DNA from: Pseudomonadota bacterium
Lineage (GTDB): Bacteria; Pseudomonadota; Gammaproteobacteria; Burkholderiales; Burkholderiaceae_B
Direction of reading: 5' to 3'
DNA: 10,434 bases
Assembly: GCA_023388835.1 (NCBI GenBank)
Contig: JAEWFK010000073.1
Location: forward strand, 1 to 10,434
The position numbers were made by a program, and so were the translations under genes. Positions 6,615 to 10,434 of the stretch are shown piece by piece. Each line of letters begins with the position of its first letter. Position 1 is the stretch's first letter. The notes beneath the pieces are model-generated. The model had not been told where the DNA came from. It ran no database searches and saw only the letters and a list, made by a program, of their open reading frames with translations.

Positions 6615-7067
6615 ATGCAAGGCTGGAGACGCAGGGTGGTTTATGTCTCTCTGTACGAGGGGATCGCCATCGTTCTGACCGCCGGGGTGTTGGCGGCGCT
6701 CGGCCACGCGCCGCTCGACTCGCTGGTGGCGTCGGTAGGCGCGTCTACGCTCGCCGTGATCTGGAATCTGATCTTCAACGGCCTCTTCGAGGCCTGGGAG
6801 CGGCGTCAGGCCGTGAAGGGCCGGGGTCTGTGGCGGCGCATCGCGCATGCCCTGGGCTTCGAAGGGGGACTGGTACTTTCCATCGTTCCTTTCTTTGCCT
6901 GGTGGCTTGACGTGAGCCTATGGCAGGCTTTCGTCATGGACCTGGGCTTCATCCTTTTCTTCCTGGTCTACACCTTCGTATTCTCATGGTGCTTCGATAA
7001 GGTCTTTGGCCTGCCGGCATCGGCCATGCCAGCCGCCGCTCTCCAAGAGTGCGCGAGCGAGCAATAG
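6615..7067 (+). CDS. PACE family efflux transporter (AceI-like, paired BTP domains)
   Basis: The 150-aa protein has two tandem bacterial-transmembrane-pair repeats, about residues 4-66 and 72-135, each with two helices (roughly 8-28, 36-56, 84-98, 104-127). Diagnostic motifs are all present: YEG with Glu15 at the position of the essential proton-coupling glutamate of AceI, WNLIFNGLFE (50-59), RIAHALGFEGG (75-85), and DLGFILFFLVYTFVFSWCFD (109-128). Known members export chlorhexidine, acriflavine and related biocides, or short polyamines, out of the cytoplasm using the proton gradient. Length matches the family. GGGA (6602-6605) lies 9 bases before the ATG. No LysR-type regulator, often found next to aceI-like genes, is adjacent. 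It converges with the 141-aa gene, with 11 bases between stops. The substrate is not predictable from sequence alone. Confidence 0.9.
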   Translation: MQGWRRRVVYVSLYEGIAIVLTAGVLAALGHAPLDSLVASVGASTLAVIWNLIFNGLFEAWERRQAVKGRGLWRRIAHALGFEGGLVLSIVPFFAWWLDVSLWQAFVMDLGFILFFLVYTFVFSWCFDKVFGLPASAMPAAALQECASEQ

Positions 7068-7078
7068 CCGGCATGCAT

Positions 7079-7504
7079 TCAGGCGCCGCCCAGGACACTA
7101 GCGCGGTCCACCACAATCGTCTCGACGTATTCCAGCATCCTGGTATCAAAGAGCTTGATGAAGGCCCCTTGCGGATTGGCGTCGGGATAGGCCCACCCGG
7201 AAAGGTTCGCGGCGATGGCGCTGGCTTGCAGCAACTCGTCCTCCGTTACACGCAATTCGTATTTCTTGAGCAGGGCGCGGACGTCGTCCGGCGAGCGGAC
7301 AGCAGGCAAGCCAAGGTCATGTTTGAGTCGGTAGACGAACACCCGCGGGGTGCCGCTGCGGTTGCGCAAGGCCTGGTTACGCGCCAGCTCCAGCGTGGCC
7401 GCGAGCCAGAAGGCATGGCGCCCCGTGACGGATATTTCATCTGCGCCGCTGCGATCGGTGCCGTGATAGACCAGCGTGCCGGCGGCCAATTTGAATTCGG
7501 ACAT
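7079..7504 (-). CDS. Hypothetical protein, possible ADP-ribosyltransferase-like fold
   Basis: The 141-aa product is not a family I can name. Its layout recalls small ADP-ribosyltransferase (ART/PARP-type) domains. TLVYHGTDRSG places His14 in a YHGT strand-turn. GRHAFWLAATLELARNQA (28-45) resembles the aromatic strand-helix segment (usually YFTPD..A..YA). VFVYRLKHDL (55-64) is a following strand. LEYVETIVVDRASVLGG (124-140) resembles the last ART strand, with Glu128 or Glu125 as the acid. Together these would give an H-(F/W)-E triad. It lacks a signal peptide and membrane segments. The ATG at 7504 has only a loose purine-rich AAGAAAGAGAGAG upstream. It is downstream of mscS on the same strand but separated by 151 bases with a hairpin. 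No immunity or antitoxin-like gene lies beside it, so a toxin role is not supported by context. Confidence 0.6.
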   Translation of the reverse strand: MSEFKLAAGTLVYHGTDRSGADEISVTGRHAFWLAATLELARNQALRNRSGTPRVFVYRLKHDLGLPAVRSPDDVRALLKKYELRVTEDELLQASAIAANLSGWAYPDANPQGAFIKLFDTRMLEYVETIVVDRASVLGGA

Positions 7505-7522
7505 GGTGGAGACTCTCTCTTT

Positions 7523-7540
7523 CTTATAGCGATATAGCGA
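7523..7540 (-). promoter_or_regulatory. Tandem TATAGCGA repeat with -10-like element upstream of the ART-like gene
   Basis: TATAGCGA occurs twice head to tail at 7525-7540, and a further GCGA follows. On the minus strand this reads as CGCTATATCGCTATAAG, with TATAAG (7528-7523) as a -10-like hexamer 18 bases before the ATG at 7504. It may hold the start of transcription or an operator half-site pair. No convincing -35 is seen. Confidence 0.3.
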
Positions 7541-7554
7541 GCGAAACGCCGGCT

Positions 7555-7595
7555 CGGCGCTTCCCGAGGAGGGTCATTCTCTCCGAAAAGCGCTG
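7555..7595 (-). terminator. Long hairpin between mscS and the ART-like gene
   Basis: The arms at 7557-7567 and 7583-7593 form 11 pairs (three of them wobbles), extended outward by two more pairs and inward by three pairs after one A-C mismatch; the loop has seven bases. It starts about 60 bases after the mscS stop. No U-tract follows, so it could be an mRNA 3'-end structure, a weak terminator, or part of a structured leader. Confidence 0.4.
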
Positions 7596-7655
7596 TTTCG
7601 TCATCAGGGTGATCGGCGGAATGTTCGCCGGGTCGGAGCGCCGAGGGGCCGAAGC

Positions 7656-8768
7656 TCATGCCGGTGCGGCGGTATCTCCGGACGGGGGACCGCCGTGAAG
7701 CACTTGCAGCGGAATGGGGTGGGAATCCGAATAATGCATGCGGACTTCCCCGCGGCTGAATTCCAGATCCTCGTCCTGTACCCGTCGCATGATGGCCAGG
7801 TTGATCTCCTGCTGGATATCCATGTAGACGTTGTAGTCGGCGCTCAGTACGTAGTAGACCACTTCGAATTCCAGGCCGCGCTCAACAAATTGGAGCAGGT
7901 GGGCCCGGTCATAACGTGTCTTTTCCATGCCTTCAATCTGTGCGCGCACGTGTCGTGTGATCGCAAGGACCTGTTCATCGCTGGCTCCGTAGGCCACCAC
8001 AAAACGGAAGGCGACGCGCCGCAGTTCCATGCGCTTGTAGTTCTGTATGGTCTGCTTGAGCAATTCAGTATTGGAGCACACGACCTGTTCGCCACCCAGG
8101 CTGCGAATCCGCGTCGTCTTCAAACCTACGTGCTCGATGGTGCCCGCAATGTCGCCCACCACGATGAAATCGCCCGACTCGAAGGGCTTGTCCAGTCCGA
8201 TTGCGGCGGACGCGAACAGATCGCCCAGAATCACCTGCGCCGCCAGCGCCACGGCCACGCCGCCGATGCCCAAACTGGCAACGAAGGCGGTGATGTTGAC
8301 CCCGAGGTTGTCCAGAATCGCCAGAATCGCCACGGCCCAGAGCACCGTACGGGCGGCGTAGCCGATCAGCGTCAGCGTAACGCCGTTAGCGGTGGGATGC
8401 CGGGCCTGGTAACGTTCCAGCATGTAGTTGATGGCGGCGTGGACCCATGACGCGACTTGCACGACCACTGCCACGAACCAAAGCTGGCTTACCGCCGCGC
8501 TCCAGGTCAACGGGAGATCGAGCATCTTCACGCCGATCAACAGCGAAAGCGCAAAGATAGCAAACGCGTTGGTGCGGGCGACTGCCTGAAGAATGATCAT
8601 CCAGGGCGGAGACTGCCCGCTGTCTGATGCACGGTGGGACAAGCGTCCGCGCAGGTAGCCGCGCAGCCACAGCAGCACGAGGAAGATGCCCACCGTGATG
8701 CTCAGGCTCAATACCCAGTTCCACAGCGGAATGGAAAGTATCGTCGTCTCCAGCCACCAGTCCCGCAT
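7656..8768 (-). CDS. MscS-family small-conductance mechanosensitive ion channel
   Basis: The 370-aa inner-membrane protein would open on membrane tension to release solutes during hypo-osmotic shock. It has five likely membrane segments: about 18-35, 66-83, 96-113, 134-152 and the pore helix 157-192. The pore segment has the glycine/alanine-rich pattern typical of MscS TM3 (SLGIGGVAVALAAQVILGDL, 165-184, then FASAAIGLDKPF). A beta domain follows from about 197 (GDFIVVGDIAGTIEHVGLKT, with the usual R-x-x-x-G-E and PN-like SNTELL turn). The C-terminal alpha/beta part runs to about 350, then a short Pro/Gly-rich tail. Two extra N-terminal helices make it larger than MscS itself (286 aa), like YnaI/YbdG-type members. 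ATG 8768 (with GGGG about 8 bases upstream) is preferred to the in-frame TTG at 8810. It appears monocistronic, insulated upstream by the tRNA terminator. Confidence 0.92.
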   Translation of the reverse strand: MRDWWLETTILSIPLWNWVLSLSITVGIFLVLLWLRGYLRGRLSHRASDSGQSPPWMIILQAVARTNAFAIFALSLLIGVKMLDLPLTWSAAVSQLWFVAVVVQVASWVHAAINYMLERYQARHPTANGVTLTLIGYAARTVLWAVAILAILDNLGVNITAFVASLGIGGVAVALAAQVILGDLFASAAIGLDKPFESGDFIVVGDIAGTIEHVGLKTTRIRSLGGEQVVCSNTELLKQTIQNYKRMELRRVAFRFVVAYGASDEQVLAITRHVRAQIEGMEKTRYDRAHLLQFVERGLEFEVVYYVLSADYNVYMDIQQEINLAIMRRVQDEDLEFSRGEVRMHYSDSHPIPLQVLHGGPPSGDTAAPA

Positions 8769-8843
8769 GATTGTTGCCCCGTGTCCAATGAAGAACTGCC
8801 AGGGGCGCAAGCGGCGTGCCGTGGGCCCGAAAGGCCGGCAATG

Positions 8844-8881
8844 AAAAAGCCCCGCAAACGCATGTTCTGCAGGGCTTTTTT
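8844..8881 (-). terminator. Strong intrinsic terminator of the tRNA-Thr transcript
   Basis: On the minus strand, A5-GCCCTGCAGA, a seven-base loop and TTTGCGGGGC-T5 form a ten-pair core stem (two wobbles) flanked by A:T pairs. The U-run follows the stem directly; because of the A/T symmetry it also works in the plus direction. It starts 12 bases after the tRNA 3' CCA. A second small hairpin (8817-8840, with inner stem GGCC/GGCC) follows immediately, so mscS is well insulated. Confidence 0.85.
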
Positions 8882-8892
8882 CGGTATCAGCT

Positions 8893-8968
8893 TGGTGCCG
8901 CTTGCCGGATTCGAACTGGCGACCTTTTCATTACGAATGAACTGCTCTACCAACTGAGCTAAAGCGGC
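8893..8968 (-). tRNA. tRNA-Thr (anticodon CGT)
   Basis: A 76-nt cloverleaf with the 3' CCA encoded. The acceptor stem GCCGCTT/AAGCGGC is perfect, followed by A73. The D arm is GCTC-AGTTGGTA-GAGC. The anticodon loop is TTCGTAA, anticodon CGT, which reads ACG (threonine). The top anticodon-stem pair is G27/A43, as also found in E. coli tRNA-Thr(CGT). The variable loop is AGGTC and the T loop TTCGAAT. One oddity is an A52/C62 mismatch in the T stem (bases 8917 and 8907). Transcribed with the flanking minus-strand genes, but it has its own TATAAT box and terminator. Confidence 0.97.
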
Positions 8969-8972
8969 ACTT

Positions 8973-8998
8973 CGGGGTAAGCATGTGTGCATGCCCCG
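8973..8998 (-). other. Hairpin in the leader of the tRNA-Thr transcript
   Basis: On the minus strand CGGG, then GCATG-CACA-CATGC, then TTA and CCCCG: a perfect five-pair stem with tetraloop, stacked on an outer four-to-five-pair GC stem with a TTA bulge. It ends five bases before the mature 5' end of the tRNA and 25 bases after the AI-2E stop. There is no U-tract. A plausible role is precursor processing or 3'-end definition of the upstream mRNA. Confidence 0.5.
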
Positions 8999-9009
8999 CG
9001 AAGCCAATA

Positions 9010-9015
9010 ATTATA
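9010..9015 (-). promoter_or_regulatory. TATAAT -10 box for tRNA-Thr
   Basis: A perfect TATAAT (9015-9010, minus strand) lies between the AI-2E stop at 9023 and the tRNA. The start would be near 9003, giving a leader of about 35 bases that contains the hairpin. The hexamer 17 bases upstream is CACCAC, a poor -35, so either another spacing is used or the promoter depends on the -10 region. Confidence 0.5.
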
Positions 9016-9022
9016 CACAATA

Positions 9023-10111
9023 CTACGGCCGCGTGGTGGTGCTGTTTCCCGTGTCGTCTTGGTAAAGCCGGATGGCGGAGGGGAACAGATCCCACGCCGA
9101 CATGAAGAGCGCCGCTGCAAGCGGCCCGATTACGAAGCCGTTAAGGCCGAATACGGCCAGACCTCCGAGCGTCGACACCAGAATGACCCAGTCGGGGATC
9201 TTCGTGTCTTTGCCCACCAATATGGGGCGCAGAATATTGTCGATGAGTCCGATCACCAGCACGCCGAACAGAATCAGCACGATGCCTTCGACCACGGCGC
9301 CCGTGACAAGGAAATAGATGGCGACCGGCAGCCAGATCAATGCTGCGCCCACGGCCGGCAGGAGCGACAGCAGCGTCATGACTACGCCCCACAGCAGCGC
9401 GCCCTGTATGCCCAGCACCCAGAACATGAGGCCGCCCAGTGTGCCCTGCGTGATCGCCACCACGATATTGCCTTTCACGGTGGCACGCACCACGGTGGCG
9501 AACTTGCGAATAAAGTGCTGCTTATGCTCTTCGCTCAGTGGTATGAGCTGCTTGCAGTAGCGCGCAAGCTGGGCGCCGTCACGCAGCAGAAAGAACAGCA
9601 CGTAAAGCATAACGCCCAGGCCAATGAGCAATTGGGCCGTGTTTTGCCCCAGGCTCACCGCCTGCGTGGCAATGAACTTGCCGCCGGTCATGGCGCCCGC
9701 AGTGAGTTTTTCCCGCAGGCTGAAGATGTCACCGATGCCCAGCAGATTCAATACGTTGTGGACGGAAGGCGGCAAAGCGTTGACCACTTGTTCGAAATAG
9801 GCGCCCAGGTTGAATTCCCCGGAGCTTATCCGCTTGTAGGCGTTCGCGATTTCCTGGATCAGTGCGCCGCTGATGAGAATCGTGGGGATGATCACGATCA
9901 ACAGCACGATGAGCAGCGTGAGCAATGCCGCAATATTGGTTCGGCCGCGCAGCCGCGTCTGCAGTTGGCGCTGGACCGGCTGGAAGAGGACGGCCAGGGC
10001 GGTGGCCCAGAACAGCGAGGCGTAGTAAGGCAGCAGAATCCAGACGAAGCCGACGGTCGCGAAGATCAACAACACCAGAAAGCTGCGGAAAAAAAGACTC
10101 GAATTATTCAT
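9023..10111 (-). CDS. AI-2E family transporter (PerM/YdiK/TqsA-like permease)
   Basis: The 362-aa integral membrane protein belongs to the family named after the AI-2 exporter TqsA. Other members are Na+/H+ antiporters or of unknown substrate, so AI-2 export is not implied. TM1 and TM2 form a hairpin at about 10-43 (FVWILLPYYASLFWATALAV). A third helix at about 58-80 is followed by an extracytoplasmic amphipathic region to about 150, then a membrane-dense C-terminal half. Family hallmarks are the long hydrophobic stretch around LLSLLPAVGAALIWLPVAIY, the GVLVIGLIDNILRPILVG segment, and the last signature GLAVFGLNGFVIGPLAAAL at about 315-335. The length is typical (340-370 aa). ATG 10111 gives a normal N-terminus; the open frame to 10207 encodes Arg-rich sequence unlike the family. 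TAGAAT (10184-10179) is a possible -10. A related gene lies directly upstream. Confidence 0.9.
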   Translation of the reverse strand: MNNSSLFFRSFLVLLIFATVGFVWILLPYYASLFWATALAVLFQPVQRQLQTRLRGRTNIAALLTLLIVLLIVIIPTILISGALIQEIANAYKRISSGEFNLGAYFEQVVNALPPSVHNVLNLLGIGDIFSLREKLTAGAMTGGKFIATQAVSLGQNTAQLLIGLGVMLYVLFFLLRDGAQLARYCKQLIPLSEEHKQHFIRKFATVVRATVKGNIVVAITQGTLGGLMFWVLGIQGALLWGVVMTLLSLLPAVGAALIWLPVAIYFLVTGAVVEGIVLILFGVLVIGLIDNILRPILVGKDTKIPDWVILVSTLGGLAVFGLNGFVIGPLAAALFMSAWDLFPSAIRLYQDDTGNSTTTRP

Positions 10112-10236
10112 TCGGGATCCAAGGAGGATGGGGACTGCGGCTCGCCGCTGCCGCCGGCCAGCACGGCCGCGCCAGGAAATTCTATGCCAAAGCCCGTGAG
10201 TACGCATGGCATTGCGCCAGAACCTGCATGGCTTCC

Positions 10237-10434
10237 TTATTCCCCCAGCAACTCTGCCAGCGGTTGGAGATCTTCCACGTGTTCAGCCACTACCTTCACG
10301 ACCACCACGATAGGCACGCAGATCAACATTCCCCAGATACCCCATAGCCAGCCTCCGAACAGCAGCGCCACGAACACCGCCATGGGATTCATCTTCGCGA
10401 TGCGTCCTGTCATCCATGTGCCGACCAGTGTGCC
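10237..10434 (-). CDS. AI-2E family transporter, C-terminal part (runs off the window edge)
   Basis: Only the last 65 residues are present, ending at TAA 10237-10239; the 5' part lies beyond base 10434. The visible piece starts GTLVGTWMTGRIAKMNPMAV, continues with a last membrane helix (FVALLFGGWLWGIWG, then MLICVPIVVVVKVVAEH) and ends ELLGE. The pattern N-P-M-A-V-F-x-A-L-L-F-x-G-W-L-W-G-x-x-G followed by a V-P-rich helix is the usual C-terminal signature of AI-2E family permeases. The helix order corresponds to the GLNGFVIGP region of the next gene, but the sequence is clearly different, so the two are old paralogues. It is the upstream neighbour on the same strand, 125 bases before ATG 10111. 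Confidence 0.82.
   Translation of the reverse strand, partial: GTLVGTWMTGRIAKMNPMAVFVALLFGGWLWGIWGMLICVPIVVVVKVVAEHVEDLQPLAELLGE

Noticed and set aside
7246..7659. 137-codon minus-strand frame across the mscS/ART-like spacer
   Set aside because: It overlaps most of the ART-like gene in another frame and its product is Arg/Pro/Ser-rich with no coherent structure; a shadow of the real gene.
8893..8968. tRNA gene as an integration site for a mobile element
   Set aside because: No integrase, no repeated tRNA 3' end and no foreign-looking genes follow; a normal terminator and mscS lie downstream.
10121..10127. Perfect AAGGAGG Shine-Dalgarno on the plus strand
   Set aside because: No start codon lies at a usable spacing and the downstream plus frame is antisense to the AI-2E genes with unlikely composition. 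Chance match.

Overview
The window reads as chromosomal DNA of a GC-rich betaproteobacterium, most likely of the order Burkholderiales and family Alcaligenaceae (Bordetella/Achromobacter/Pusillimonas-like). This rests on overall base composition, the style of the encoded proteins and GC-rich intergenic dyads; no 16S or other decisive marker is present, so the placement is an inference. It looks like ordinary core or near-core genome. There is no integrase, transposase, CRISPR array, phage gene or recognisable defence operon.

Layout from left to right. A 2-hydroxychromene-2-carboxylate isomerase-type DsbA-fold protein (59-664, minus) is divergent from a hydroxypyruvate isomerase (hyi, 755-1588, plus). 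hyi overlaps the next gene, a YdgA/DUF945-family envelope protein (1585-3021, plus), by an ATGA junction. A GC-rich dyad block follows. Then comes a methyl-accepting chemotaxis protein (3211-5298, plus) with a good FliA/sigma-28-type promoter just upstream, which suggests flagellar-regulon control.

Convergent to the receptor, and separated from it by a 12-bp hairpin, are two minus-strand genes of unknown function: a 182-aa protein with a low-complexity linker (5349-5897) and a 79-aa protein (5966-6205). A 409-bp gene-free stretch follows. Next is a PACE-family (AceI-like) efflux transporter (6615-7067, plus), convergent with a 141-aa minus-strand protein (7079-7504) that carries a possible ADP-ribosyltransferase-like H-(F/W)-E motif set.

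The right third is entirely on the minus strand: a partial AI-2E-family transporter running off the right edge (10237-10434), a second complete AI-2E-family transporter (9023-10111), a tRNA-Thr(CGT) gene (8893-8968) with its own TATAAT box and a strong intrinsic terminator (8844-8881), and an MscS-family mechanosensitive channel (7656-8768).

Functionally the window is a mosaic of small independent units: carbon metabolism (the two isomerases), envelope and transport (YdgA, PACE, MscS, two AI-2E permeases) and chemotaxis. No clear new multi-gene system is visible. The items most worth a second look are the ART-like small protein with its structured leader, the sigma-28 promoter, the unknown linker-containing protein with a likely TTG start, and the tandem AI-2E paralogues.
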